From positions 3,782,001 through 3,846,000 of the forward strand of contig NZ_CP102950.1 in the NCBI RefSeq assembly GCF_024741795.1: DNA of 64,000 nt, read 5' to 3'. The position numbers and the translations under genes are program-made. Of this stretch, positions 26,393-38,177 are shown piece by piece (the stretch's first letter is position 1; each line of letters opens with the position of its first letter). The notes beneath the pieces are model-generated. The model did not search any database and had not been told where the DNA came from. It worked only from the letters and a program-made list of their open reading frames with translations. The stretch is from Arthrobacter sp. CJ23. Its GTDB lineage: Bacteria > Actinomycetota > Actinomycetes > Actinomycetales > Micrococcaceae.

Positions 26393-27511
26393 GTGCCGTG
26401 CCACAATGATCACCATGACCACACAGTCCGTGCAACGGCAGCCGTGACCACAGGAACTCCAGGGGAGCGCCGGCTGGGCGTGGACGATGTATCTGCGCTC
26501 GCTGCCGGCGCGGGGTTGCTGGGTTCCGGCGGCGGCGGAGACGTCGCCGTCGGCGCCCGGCTGCTGCGCCATCTGCTCCAGGATGGAGCGCACACCCGCC
26601 TGGTGCAGGCCAGGAACCTGCCGGCGGACACCCTGGTGGTCCACATTGGCCTGGCCGGCGCGCCCGACGTCGTCGCGGAGCGGCCGCCAGGAGGAGAGGA
26701 CTTCGCCAACGCCGTCGTGGCACTGGCAGGTGCCTTGCGCGAGCGCGTCGGCGCTATCGGTGTCATCGAGATCGGCGGCCTGAACGCCCTGATCCCGCTC
26801 GTGGCGGCACAGGTTCTGGGGCTGCCCGTGGTGGATGGAGACCTCATGGGGAGGGCCTTCCCCCGGATCAGCCAGACAACGTTGGCGGCCGCAGGCCACT
26901 CCGCCACACCCATGGCAGTGGTCGGAGCCGCCGGGGACTCCGTCATCATCGAATCACCCTCGATCGACTCGGCTGACCGGCTGATGCGCGCCAACGTCGC
27001 CGCTCTCGGCGGCGCCGCAGCCGTGGCGCTGTACCCGTGCAGGGCCGACACTCTGGCCGTCCACGGTCTCCCCGGTTCCGTCACCGCCTGCCTGGCGCTG
27101 GGACAGGCACTGGCCGCGGCTGCCGGCCTCAGCGTTTCAGAGCTGGCCGCCCGGCTGGGCGGCGAGCTGCTGTGCGAGGGCAGGGTGGACGAGATCCGGC
27201 CGCGACGGGGCGACACCCCAGGAAGCATCACGGTCATGGACCGGTCCGCCGGGCACATCGTCAGGGTCGACATGCTCGACGAGTACTTGAACGCTGCCAT
27301 CGACGGCGCCTCCCGCGCATCGGCACCGGATGTCCTGGTGGTCATGGACCCGGTGACGTTCGTTCCCGTTCCGCCGGACAGGCTCCGCTCCGGGCAGTCC
27401 ATCGCGCTGCTCTGCCTCCGGCCGATTCAAGGCTGGCCGGCCGGCTCGGAAGGACACATTGGCCTGGCCGCCTTCGGCATCGACTCCGGCCGGCCGGGTG
27501 CGGCCCCGTGA
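26393..27511 (+). CDS. DUF917 family protein, second divergent copy
   Basis: A 372-residue protein with the same core: AGLLGSGGGGDVAVGARLL near residues 38-56 and VIEIGGLNALIPLV near 123-136. It is clearly diverged from the preceding copy. For example, CTAAVSLY in the first copy corresponds to GGAAAVALY here, so one Cys is missing. The GTG at 26393 begins 1 base after the upstream TGA, consistent with coupled translation. A GTG at 26444 is an alternative that removes a His-rich 17-residue leader. Two tandem DUF917 paralogs suggest two subunits or two successive steps. Confidence 0.82.
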   Translation: MPCHNDHHDHTVRATAAVTTGTPGERRLGVDDVSALAAGAGLLGSGGGGDVAVGARLLRHLLQDGAHTRLVQARNLPADTLVVHIGLAGAPDVVAERPPGGEDFANAVVALAGALRERVGAIGVIEIGGLNALIPLVAAQVLGLPVVDGDLMGRAFPRISQTTLAAAGHSATPMAVVGAAGDSVIIESPSIDSADRLMRANVAALGGAAAVALYPCRADTLAVHGLPGSVTACLALGQALAAAAGLSVSELAARLGGELLCEGRVDEIRPRRGDTPGSITVMDRSAGHIVRVDMLDEYLNAAIDGASRASAPDVLVVMDPVTFVPVPPDRLRSGQSIALLCLRPIQGWPAGSEGHIGLAAFGIDSGRPGAAP

Positions 27512-29067
27512 CCGCCGGATACGCGCCGGTCAGCGTTCGCGAACTTCTCACCGAGACCGTGCTCGGCGGAGCCTCCGTGGTGGCCGGTGCCGACGGACTG
27601 GACCGGGCCGTGCGGGACCTGAGCTGGTACAGCGGTGAACTCCCGACGACGGCGGATGGTCACCTTGTGGTGTGCGCCGCGGCGGCCGTGAGCCCGGCGT
27701 ACCGCCTGGAGGCCCTCGTCCGGCGCGCAGAGTCGGCCGGCGTGGCGGCGCTGCTGATTACCGCGGACGAGCAGCCGCCGCTCCTGTCCACCATCCGGCT
27801 GGCCGACCGGTTCGGCATCCCGGTGCTGTCCGTCGTCGGGGCCGATCTGGTCGAGTTGCTCCACCGGCTCACCATCCGGGTGCGCGCGCCGGAGGTGCAG
27901 CGGGCCCGGCTTATCGAGGACGTTGTCCGGCGCCTCAGCACCAAGACCGCCGCAGAGGACATCCTCGCCGCATTAAGCCTGGCGTTGTCGCAGCCAGTCT
28001 GGTTGCTGTCCTCGGACGGCTCGGCCATCCATGGCGAGCCAGTGAGCCTGCCGCCCACGCTCAGGCTGGACCTGACCGTGCCCCAGCACAGCGACCCGTC
28101 ACCTGGCGGCCAGCTCCTGATCCACCCCGTGACTGAACCAGGCTCCACCCATGCCGCGGCCTGGCTTGCCTCACACTCGGCAGGCAGCGATGAGCAGCAG
28201 CGCACCGCCACGGCCAGCGCCCTGGCCGTCGCCGAGCCCTTTGTCCGGGCCTGGCTCACCAGCCAGCGCGCAGCAGCCGAACGCGATTCGGTGTTCCATG
28301 GACGCCTTCTCGCGGACCTCATCGCCGGACAGGACGTGGTGAGCCAGGATGTTGTGGAACGGGCGCTGTCCGCCGGCTGGCGGCTCCAGGACTGGCACGT
28401 GGGCATCCACCTGATCCGGACCGCGCGCACACCGGACCCCCTCCGGGATGACCCCCTGACAGCGCTGAGCAAGCTGCGGAGCGCCCTGGCCGCGCAGAAG
28501 CTCGACGGCCCTGTGGTGGACCGCGGCGATGGGTGGACAGTCTGGATCAGCAGTGCCACCGAACCGCCGTCCTCGGACGGCCGCCGTGTCCTGCGGTCAG
28601 TCCGCCTGATGCTTGCCGAGTTGCCCCGGCACTGGGAGGTGGTGGCCGGAGTGGGCCGGGTTCATCACGGCCCCGGCGGGCTGGCCAGTACCCTGCTGGA
28701 AGCACGGGATGCGGCAACGCTCGCCAGGACGCATGACTACCGCCCGGCCGCAGAACACATCGACGAGCTGGGCGTGGCCAGGCTTCTGGCGGCATGGCAG
28801 GATTCCGAGATCCTCCGGGCCTTCGCCGAGACCGCCTTGGCGCCGCTCCAAGGCATCGACGGCGGCCAGCTCCTGCGCACGCTGCAGGCCTACCTGGAAG
28901 CGGGCGGCTCGGTGTCAACCACGAGCCTTGTCCTGGGGCTCCACCGCAACACGGTGACGGCCCGCCTGCACCGCCTTCGCGAGCGGCTGGGCGTGGACCT
29001 GGACGATCCGAACCAGCGGCTTGCCCTGCAGCTGGCCTGCCGCAGCATCGAGACCGAACACGGCTAG
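27508..29067 (+). CDS. PucR family transcriptional regulator
   Basis: A 519-residue regulator. It has an N-terminal PucR (purine catabolism) sensor domain, a central GGDEF-like region (about 270-400) and a C-terminal helix-turn-helix with LRTLQAYLEAGGSVSTTSLV and GLHRNTVTARLHRLRERLG. The GTG at 27508 overlaps the TGA of the second DUF917 gene (GTGA), so it is translationally coupled and belongs to the catabolic operon it presumably controls. PucR-type regulators usually activate transport and degradation of ureides or purines. Its stop codon directly abuts the stop of the convergent ThDP enzyme gene. Confidence 0.9.
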   Translation: MTAGYAPVSVRELLTETVLGGASVVAGADGLDRAVRDLSWYSGELPTTADGHLVVCAAAAVSPAYRLEALVRRAESAGVAALLITADEQPPLLSTIRLADRFGIPVLSVVGADLVELLHRLTIRVRAPEVQRARLIEDVVRRLSTKTAAEDILAALSLALSQPVWLLSSDGSAIHGEPVSLPPTLRLDLTVPQHSDPSPGGQLLIHPVTEPGSTHAAAWLASHSAGSDEQQRTATASALAVAEPFVRAWLTSQRAAAERDSVFHGRLLADLIAGQDVVSQDVVERALSAGWRLQDWHVGIHLIRTARTPDPLRDDPLTALSKLRSALAAQKLDGPVVDRGDGWTVWISSATEPPSSDGRRVLRSVRLMLAELPRHWEVVAGVGRVHHGPGGLASTLLEARDAATLARTHDYRPAAEHIDELGVARLLAAWQDSEILRAFAETALAPLQGIDGGQLLRTLQAYLEAGGSVSTTSLVLGLHRNTVTARLHRLRERLGVDLDDPNQRLALQLACRSIETEHG

Positions 29068-30738
29068 TTAGCCCACCATCGCCTTGGCAGCCTGCGAGGC
29101 CTGCATCCACTCGCTCATCCACGGGGCCCGGACGCTCGACGTGATCCGGCAGTCGGCCACGAAGGTTCCCTTGGCGCCAGCATCGATCCAGTCCGTGAGC
29201 GCGGAAAGGTCCGACAGTGAACGGATGATCGCGGACTCGGCGCCGAGCGCGCGGGCGATGCCGCTGAAGTCCACCTCGGGGATCAGCATGGGCTTTTCGG
29301 TCAGGCCCTGGGACCCGTACTGGTGGATTTCGGCGCCGTAGGCGGCGTCGTTGTAGATCACCACGACGGCGCTGCTGGCCGCGCCAATGAGCGATTCGAG
29401 GTCGGACAGGCCCATCAGGAAACCGCCGTCGCCGGAGGCCAGCACCAGGGTGCGGCCGTCCTCCACTGCGCGGGCCGCCCCGACCGCGCTGGCAAGGCCC
29501 AGCCCGATGGCCTGGAAGGCGGTCCCCACCATGACCAGGTCCTGCGGCCTCGGGATGCGCCAGTACATGGGTGCCCAGCCGACGAAGTGCCCGCCGTCCT
29601 GGACCACCGTGCGGCGCTCCGGCAGCACGGCATCCAGTGCCGTGGCAAGGGAGCGCGGGTCCAGCCGGCCGTCCGGCGTCTCTGCTGAGCCTGGATGGTG
29701 CGCCGGTCCCTCGGCCAGGCGCCTGCGGGCTTCCGCGCGCCAGGCGTCCGAGCGGCCGGCGTTCGGCGAGGCCGGGCCAGCCAGCATCCGCAGGACGTGT
29801 CCTGCAGCAGACTTCACGTCCGCGCTGACGAACACATCCACCCGGGGGTGCGTCGGCTGCAGGGCGGTGTCGATCTGGATGACGGTGCTGTCCGGGCCGA
29901 GCAGGTGGCCGAAGCGCATGGTGAACTGGCTCAGGCTTGCCCCGGCCACCAGCACCACATCGGCCTCGCCCATGAGCCCGGCCGCGGTGTCCGTGCCGAA
30001 GCCGCCCGCGACGCCGAGGTAACCCTCGCCCTGGAGGAGGTTGAGCGCCAGGGCGGTTCCGGCGGTCAGGGCGCCCAGGCGGTCGGCGAGCTCCCGGAGC
30101 TCTGGGCCGGCTCCGGCGAGATGCGCACCGCGGCCGGCGAGGATCAGCGGCCGCTTCGCCCCGGCGAGCAGGCGGGCTGCCTGCCCGAGGCCGCCGTCGA
30201 CGTCGTCCGTCACCTGTGGTGCGTGCGGCGCGGGAAGTTCCTCGTCCGCAGCCTCGAGTGCCGCGAGGTCGTAGGGAATGGCAATCACGACGGCGGTGCG
30301 CCTGGTGAGTGCGTACTCCACCGCCTGCTGGGTGATGGCGCCCGCGGCGTCGCGGGTGACGGTGAAGGTGGCCGCGCCGAGGCCCGCGGCGATGGCCGCC
30401 TGGTCCACGTCCTGGGGCCGGGCGCCGGTGCTGGGAGCGTCCCCGGTGACCAGCACCACGGGGATCTGGGCCTGGACCGCCTCGGCGAGGGCGGTGAGCG
30501 CGTTGGTGTAGCCGGGGCCGTAGGTGGTGGTGCCCGCGGCGAGACGACCCGACGCCCGGTAGTACGCGTCGGCCGCGGCGATGGCGGCGCCTTCATGGCG
30601 GACGGCGGAGAAGCGGAGGCCCAGCTTCTCCGCGGCGTCCAGGAAGTAGACGTTGCCGTTGCCCATCACGCCGAAGACATCGCTGAGATAGCTGCTGAGA
30701 ACCTGCGCCACGCGGCCGGAGACGGTAAGTGAAGTCAT
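29068..30738 (-). CDS. Thiamine-diphosphate-dependent enzyme (acetolactate synthase/2-oxoacid decarboxylase family)
   Basis: A 556-residue ThDP enzyme with all three domains. The N-terminal Pyr domain carries the catalytic Glu49 in AVRHEGAA. The central domain starts near AKRPLILAGRGAH. The C-terminal PP domain carries the ThDP motif SGDGGFLMGLSDLE through VVIYNDAAYG near residues 434-462. The middle domain lacks an obvious FAD-synthase signature, so a decarboxylase or lyase role is as likely as acetolactate synthesis. It is divergent from nothing close; an Lrp/AsnC gene lies upstream on the same strand and may regulate it. Confidence 0.88.
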   Translation of the reverse strand: MTSLTVSGRVAQVLSSYLSDVFGVMGNGNVYFLDAAEKLGLRFSAVRHEGAAIAAADAYYRASGRLAAGTTTYGPGYTNALTALAEAVQAQIPVVLVTGDAPSTGARPQDVDQAAIAAGLGAATFTVTRDAAGAITQQAVEYALTRRTAVVIAIPYDLAALEAADEELPAPHAPQVTDDVDGGLGQAARLLAGAKRPLILAGRGAHLAGAGPELRELADRLGALTAGTALALNLLQGEGYLGVAGGFGTDTAAGLMGEADVVLVAGASLSQFTMRFGHLLGPDSTVIQIDTALQPTHPRVDVFVSADVKSAAGHVLRMLAGPASPNAGRSDAWRAEARRRLAEGPAHHPGSAETPDGRLDPRSLATALDAVLPERRTVVQDGGHFVGWAPMYWRIPRPQDLVMVGTAFQAIGLGLASAVGAARAVEDGRTLVLASGDGGFLMGLSDLESLIGAASSAVVVIYNDAAYGAEIHQYGSQGLTEKPMLIPEVDFSGIARALGAESAIIRSLSDLSALTDWIDAGAKGTFVADCRITSSVRAPWMSEWMQASQAAKAMVG

Positions 30739-30783
30739 GCAGGAATCTTGTGCACTGGCTCACAGATAGGCAAGAGAGCAATA

Positions 30784-30807
30784 ATCAGTAGGGAGAATTA
30801 TCAGTAG
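30784..30807 (-). promoter_or_regulatory. Direct repeat upstream of the ThDP enzyme gene
   Basis: Two copies of ATCAGTAG start 16 bases apart (30784-30791 and 30800-30807) in an AT-rich patch 46-69 bases upstream of the start. They could be a binding site for the adjacent Lrp/AsnC regulator, but this is weak evidence. Confidence 0.3.
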
Positions 30808-30856
30808 CTAACGGAAATAGTGACAATATGCCCAAGTATGGCGCGGGTCACTCGAC

Positions 30857-31360
30857 TCAGTCCGAGGGGCGGCTTTCCTGCTCCGACAGCCGGCTCAGGA
30901 GGCCGTCGTAGCGGGGCGGCATGAGTTCCAGCACGGAAATGGCCGTGCTGGTCCGCTGGATCCCCTCGATTTCCAGGATCTGGTTGGTGATGCGGTAGAG
31001 ATCGGCCGTACCGCGTGCCACCACCCTGGCCATGAGGTCCGCGTCCCCGGTGGTGGCGTGCACCTCAATGACCTCCGGAATCGCGGCGAGCCCGTCTTCC
31101 ACCGAGCCCGCCCGGGTCTGGCTGATCGCCAGCGAGAGGAAGGCCATCAGATCGTATCCAAGCGCGGCGGGATCCAGCCTGCGGCTGAAGGAGCGGAGGG
31201 CGCCGCTGCGTTCAAGGCGTGACAGCCGGGCATGGACCGTGTTCCGTGCGACGCCGAGCGTCCGCGAGAGTGCCAGGGCGCTGGCCTCGGGGTCCTTGTC
31301 GAGGGCGAGGATGATCCTGGCGTCCAGGGAATCGAAGTTGCGGGGGTTCGGGATGGTCAT
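30857..31360 (-). CDS. Lrp/AsnC family transcriptional regulator
   Basis: A 167-residue regulator of normal family length. An N-terminal winged helix-turn-helix (LDARIILALDKDPEASALAL through GVARNTVHARLSRLERSGAL) is followed by the RAM/ACT-like effector domain, with VIEVHATTGDADLMARVVARG as its typical strand-turn unit near residues 97-117. Such proteins sense amino acids as octamers. It is divergent from an aminotransferase plus amino-acid permease pair and upstream of the ThDP enzyme, so it probably controls amino-acid or 2-oxoacid metabolism encoded here. Confidence 0.9.
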   Translation of the reverse strand: MTIPNPRNFDSLDARIILALDKDPEASALALSRTLGVARNTVHARLSRLERSGALRSFSRRLDPAALGYDLMAFLSLAISQTRAGSVEDGLAAIPEVIEVHATTGDADLMARVVARGTADLYRITNQILEIEGIQRTSTAISVLELMPPRYDGLLSRLSEQESRPSD

Positions 31361-31453
31361 ATTTTCACCACATACAGTAGATTTTGAGCAGAAGTCCCAA
31401 TGGGTTGAGCCTATCTTGCAATGTGGGCGGGGTCACAATCATGATCGGTCCTC

Positions 31454-32551
31454 ATGACCCATGATCAGCTCCTGACCGCACCGCACACCGCGTTCCCCAC
31501 CCTTCGTGGCGCTGTGGCCGGCCTCCCGCCCTACGTCCCGGGCCGGCGCAGCGCCGGCATGGACGTTGCAGCCCTGGCCAGCAACGAAAGCCACTACGAA
31601 CCACTGCCCGCCGCCGCCGCCGCGGTGGCCGCAGCGGCCGGTGCGATGAACCGCTACCCTGACAGTGCCGCCGTCGAACTCCGCGAACGGATCGCCCGCC
31701 ACCTCGGCGTCACGGCCGGAGAGATCGCCGTGGGACCCGGCAGCGTCGGCGTCCTCCAGCAGATCATCACCGGCCTTTGCGACCCAGGGGATGAGGTGAT
31801 CTTCGCGTGGCGCTCCTTCGAGGCCTACCCCATCCTGGTTGAGCTGGCAGGCGCCCGGCCGGTCCGCATCCCGCTGGACAGCGCTGAGGGCCACGACCTT
31901 GACGCCATGGCCGCCGCCGTCACCGAACGGACCAAGGTCATCCTGCTCTGCACCCCCAACAATCCCACCGGCGTGCCGATCAGCCACAAACGCATCGAGG
32001 CCTTCCTGCAATCCGTCCGCTCCGACGTCCTCGTAGTGATCGACGAGGCCTACGTGGAATACGCCGAAGCCGGCAGCGGCCCCGATTCCCTGGCCCTCTA
32101 CCGCCAGTACCCGAACGTCTGCATCCTGCGCACCTTCTCCAAGGCCTACGGGCTCGCCGGCCTGCGCGTGGGATACGCCGTGGCGGCGCCGGACATCGCT
32201 GAGGGACTGCGACGGACCGCCATCCCCTTCTCCGTGACCGCGCTGGCCCAGAAGGCCGCGATCGCTTCGCTGGACGCCGGGACGGAGATGGACGCGCGTG
32301 TAGCCGTCGTCAAGAAGGAGCGCGCACGGATGGCCGCCCAGCTGGAAGCCCAGGGCTGGAAACTGCAGCCGAGCCAGGGCAACTTCCTCTGGATCCGTGC
32401 GGACGACGAGCTCCGGGAAAGGCTTGTCGACGCGTTTGACCGCGCGGACATCCTGGTCCGCGCATACCAAGGAGACGGCATCCGGATCACCGTTGCTGAC
32501 CCCGCCTCCAACGATCGTGTGCTCCGGCTTTTGGAAGCCCACGCAGCCTGA
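31454..32551 (+). CDS. Class I/II aminotransferase, histidinol-phosphate aminotransferase-like
   Basis: A 365-residue fold-type I PLP enzyme. LASNESHYEPLP lies near the N-terminus, CTPNNPTGVPI and VIDEAYVEYAE are the cofactor-ring segments, and RTFSKAYGLAGLRVGYA near residues 227-243 contains the Schiff-base lysine. It most resembles HisC/aromatic aminotransferases, but no histidine genes are near. The co-directional permease 56 bases downstream and the divergent Lrp regulator suggest amino-acid catabolism. The ATG at 31454 is used; another ATG lies three codons inside. Confidence 0.88.
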   Translation: MTHDQLLTAPHTAFPTLRGAVAGLPPYVPGRRSAGMDVAALASNESHYEPLPAAAAAVAAAAGAMNRYPDSAAVELRERIARHLGVTAGEIAVGPGSVGVLQQIITGLCDPGDEVIFAWRSFEAYPILVELAGARPVRIPLDSAEGHDLDAMAAAVTERTKVILLCTPNNPTGVPISHKRIEAFLQSVRSDVLVVIDEAYVEYAEAGSGPDSLALYRQYPNVCILRTFSKAYGLAGLRVGYAVAAPDIAEGLRRTAIPFSVTALAQKAAIASLDAGTEMDARVAVVKKERARMAAQLEAQGWKLQPSQGNFLWIRADDELRERLVDAFDRADILVRAYQGDGIRITVADPASNDRVLRLLEAHAA

Positions 32552-32607
32552 AAAACCGACCTTCCTGTTACCCCATCCGTTCCACCTACAACCTGAGGAC
32601 TCCCCCC

Positions 32608-34038
32608 ATGGAACAACAGACAATGACGTCTGGCCGCGCACTGGGCGCCGCACTCAAACCCCGCCAGCTCACCATGATGGGGCTCGGAAGCGCCATCGGC
32701 GCGGGCCTCTTCATCGGCTCAGGCGCCGGCATCCAGGCCGCCGGCCCGGCCGTGCTGATCTCCTACCTCGTCGCCGGCACCCTCATCATCCTCGTGATGT
32801 GGGCCCTCGGTGAGATGGCCGCCGCCAATCCGGACAGCGGCGCCTTCTCCGTCTACACCGCCAAGGCCTACGGGCCGGTGGCCGGCGCCACCGTGGGCTG
32901 GCTCTGGTGGCTGCAGCTCGTGGTGGTCATCGCAGCGGAAGCCCTCGGCGCGGCAGGCCTGCTTTCCACCATCTTCCCCGCCCTGCCGGTGTGGCTGATG
33001 GCCTTCGTGTTCATCGTGGTACTCACAGCCGTGAACCTCACCAGTGTGAAGAACTTCGGTGAGTTCGAGTTCTGGTTCGCCCTGCTCAAGGTGGTAGCAA
33101 TCGTCGGGTTCCTCTTGGTCGGCGCTGCCCTGCTCTTTGGCTGGCTGCCGGGCGTCCAGTCGCCGGGCCTGGCCAACTTCACCGGAGGCGGATTCGCGCC
33201 CAACGGTCTCGCCGGGATCGCCACGGCACTCTTCGTGGTGGCGTTCGCGTTCGGCGGCACCGAGATCGTGTCCGTGGCGGCAGCTGAGACCGAGGAGCCG
33301 GCCCGCAGCGTGCGGAAAGCAGTCCGGACGGTGCTGTGGCGCATCCTGGTCTTCTACATTGGTGCGATCTTCGTTATCGCGGCGGTGGTTCCCGTGGGTT
33401 CGGCTGGGCTAAAGAGCCCGTTTGCCGCCGTGTTGGAGGCTGCCGGCATGCCCGGGGCGGCCACCGCCATCACCCTGGTGGCCGTGGCGGCACTGCTCTC
33501 CGCCCTCAACGCCAACCTCTACGGCGCCTCCCGGATGGCGTTCTCGCTCGCCGAGCGTGGCGAAGCGCCGCGCGTCCTTGCTTCCCTGTCGAAGGGCCGG
33601 GTTCCGGTGGTTGCCGTGCTGGCCAGCGTCTCCTTCGGCGTCGTCACGGCCGTTCTCGAGGTAGCCTTCCCGGACAAGGTCCTTCCCGTCCTGCTCAACA
33701 TTGTGGGCTCGACGTCCCTGTTGGTGTGGACCTCCGCCCTCCTCGCCCAGCTCGCGCTGCGCGTCCGCGCGGATCGCGAGGGAACGGTGCTTCCCCTGCG
33801 GATGGCGGGCTTCCCCTGGCTCACGGGCCTTGGGCTGCTCATCCTCGCGGCGATCTTCGTCGTCGGCCTCATCGGCGAGGACTCCCGTCCCCAGCTCCTG
33901 AGCACCTTCGGGCTCGTGGCCGTCCTGGCGTTGGCTAACTGCTTGCACCACCGCTCCGTGAAGGCCCAGGACCGTACCGGGCCTCCGGTACGCGTTGAGT
34001 CTTCGGAGCGCGTCGAGGACCCGGCGCTGGTCGACTGA
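32608..34038 (+). CDS. APC-family amino acid permease
   Basis: A 476-residue, 12-helix amino acid/polyamine/organocation transporter. It has the first-helix motif GLGSAIGAGLFIGSGAGI (about residues 26-43), FGGTEIVSVAAAETEEPARS near helix 6 and ANLYGASRMAFSLAERGEAP near 296-315. This resembles the GABA/aromatic/proline permease group. The ATG at 32608 has GAGGA upstream. It follows the aminotransferase and ends at a clear terminator, so the pair forms one transcription unit importing and transaminating an amino acid. Confidence 0.92.
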   Translation: MEQQTMTSGRALGAALKPRQLTMMGLGSAIGAGLFIGSGAGIQAAGPAVLISYLVAGTLIILVMWALGEMAAANPDSGAFSVYTAKAYGPVAGATVGWLWWLQLVVVIAAEALGAAGLLSTIFPALPVWLMAFVFIVVLTAVNLTSVKNFGEFEFWFALLKVVAIVGFLLVGAALLFGWLPGVQSPGLANFTGGGFAPNGLAGIATALFVVAFAFGGTEIVSVAAAETEEPARSVRKAVRTVLWRILVFYIGAIFVIAAVVPVGSAGLKSPFAAVLEAAGMPGAATAITLVAVAALLSALNANLYGASRMAFSLAERGEAPRVLASLSKGRVPVVAVLASVSFGVVTAVLEVAFPDKVLPVLLNIVGSTSLLVWTSALLAQLALRVRADREGTVLPLRMAGFPWLTGLGLLILAAIFVVGLIGEDSRPQLLSTFGLVAVLALANCLHHRSVKAQDRTGPPVRVESSERVEDPALVD

Positions 34039-34078
34039 ATCAGGCGCTACTAGCCAGTTCGTGGGTCGATGCACACGA

Positions 34079-34112
34079 AGGGCGCGTCCGGTCTGGCCGG
34101 GCGCGCCCTTTT
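34079..34112 (+). terminator. Rho-independent terminator after the APC permease
   Basis: A GC-rich stem (arms 34079-34091 and 34097-34109) is followed by TTTT, 40 bases after the permease stop. Confidence 0.8.
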
Positions 34113-34220
34113 GCAATGCACTTTGCCAGGCAGCGAGTCATCCCGGCTGGAACACCGCAGGGAGGCGTGAAGCCGGTGCTTAGGCCATGGCAGCTGCTTC
34201 GTCGACGCCCGCGCGCGTGA

Positions 34221-36228
<2,008 letters not shown>

Positions 36229-36283
36229 GCTGGGCTCCTTTGGGCGTGGCGCAGCGGCGGGGACGCCGCCACGAGGTGGACTC

Positions 36284-36343
36284 CTTCAAGAAAAGCAGTC
36301 CAGTACTGCGCGTGGGAGTGCCTGTTGTGCGGTGTACTGCCAG
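36284..36343 (-). promoter_or_regulatory. MmyB-regulon promoter architecture, copy 1 (cupin operon)
   Basis: On the minus strand: CTG-N3-GTAC-N6-CAACAGG-N2-CTCCC (36343 to 36314), then 19 bases, then TTTTCTTGAAG (36294 to 36284). The same arrangement with identical spacing occurs at 39883-39942 and 41766-41825. The upstream 30-bp block lies 39 bases from the divergent MmyB-type regulator start. Confidence 0.7.
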
Positions 36344-36382
36344 TTCCTGTTAGGCAGGGCAGGGCCGTCGTAGCGTAGACGC

Positions 36383-37270
36383 ATGGACAACAGCAAAGAT
36401 GTCCGCGAGTTCCTCATGAGCCGGCGCTCGCGCATCACTGCCGCCCAAGCCGGGCTGCCCGCCTACGGCGGGACGAGGAGGGTGGCCGGACTCAAGCGCG
36501 AGGAAGTGGCCATGCTCACCGGCGTCAGCACGGAATACTATGCACGGCTCGAACGGGGGAACCTCCGGGGAGTCTCCGAGAGTGTCCTCGAGTCTCTCGC
36601 CGGCGCCCTCCAGCTCGACGAGGCCGAACGGGCCCACTTGCTCGACCTGGCCAAGGCCGCCGGGCCGTCGCGGGCATCGGGAACACGCCGGGCCCGGGCA
36701 GAAGTGCGCCCCAGCGTTCAACGGATCCTGGCCGGGATGACGGGCACGCCCGCATACGTCCGCAACTCACGCATGGACATCGTGGCCGCCAACAGCGTCT
36801 GCTTCGCCCTCTATGCCGGCATCCTCAGCCCCGGCACCCTGCCGCTGAACCTCGCACGGTTCATGTTCCTCGACCCCCGCTCCCAAGACTTCTTTCTCGA
36901 ATGGGACACCCTCGCGGATGACCTTGCGGCCGCGTTGCGCACCGAAGCGGGCCGCAACCCCCGCGACCGGGAGTTGAACAGCCTCATCGGTGACCTCGCC
37001 ACCGGAAGCACGGAGTTCTCCACACGCTGGGCACGGCACAACGTCCGCTTCCACCGTTCGGCCCGCAAGTCACTCCGCAACCCGCTCGTGGGCGACATCG
37101 AGCTCACCGGCGACGCACTCGAAATCCCCGGAGAAGGTTTGACGCTGGTCGCCTACACTGCCGAGCCGGGAAGCCACGCCCAGGAGCAACTCGATTTCCT
37201 CACCAGCTGGAGCACAAGCGAGAATCGCCCGATGGAAGCGGCGACCGGCAAGCCCCCGCCCTCCCTATAG
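36383..37270 (+). CDS. MmyB-type helix-turn-helix regulator, copy 1
   Basis: A 295-residue regulator. The N-terminal XRE-type DNA-binding domain spans about residues 5-80, with RRSRITAAQAGLPAYGGTRR, LKREEVAMLTGVSTEYYARL and ERGNLRGVSESVLESL. The MmyB-like ligand-binding domain, with a PAS-like fold reported to hold fatty acids in structural work on the family, spans about residues 105-275. It is divergent from the cupin operon and overlooks the conserved promoter block, so it is the likely regulator of that operon and of itself. A truncated copy and a third intact copy lie within 3 kb. Confidence 0.9.
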   Translation: MDNSKDVREFLMSRRSRITAAQAGLPAYGGTRRVAGLKREEVAMLTGVSTEYYARLERGNLRGVSESVLESLAGALQLDEAERAHLLDLAKAAGPSRASGTRRARAEVRPSVQRILAGMTGTPAYVRNSRMDIVAANSVCFALYAGILSPGTLPLNLARFMFLDPRSQDFFLEWDTLADDLAAALRTEAGRNPRDRELNSLIGDLATGSTEFSTRWARHNVRFHRSARKSLRNPLVGDIELTGDALEIPGEGLTLVAYTAEPGSHAQEQLDFLTSWSTSENRPMEAATGKPPPSL

Positions 37271-38164
<894 letters not shown>

Positions 38165-38177
38165 CCGCCCAGCTCGC

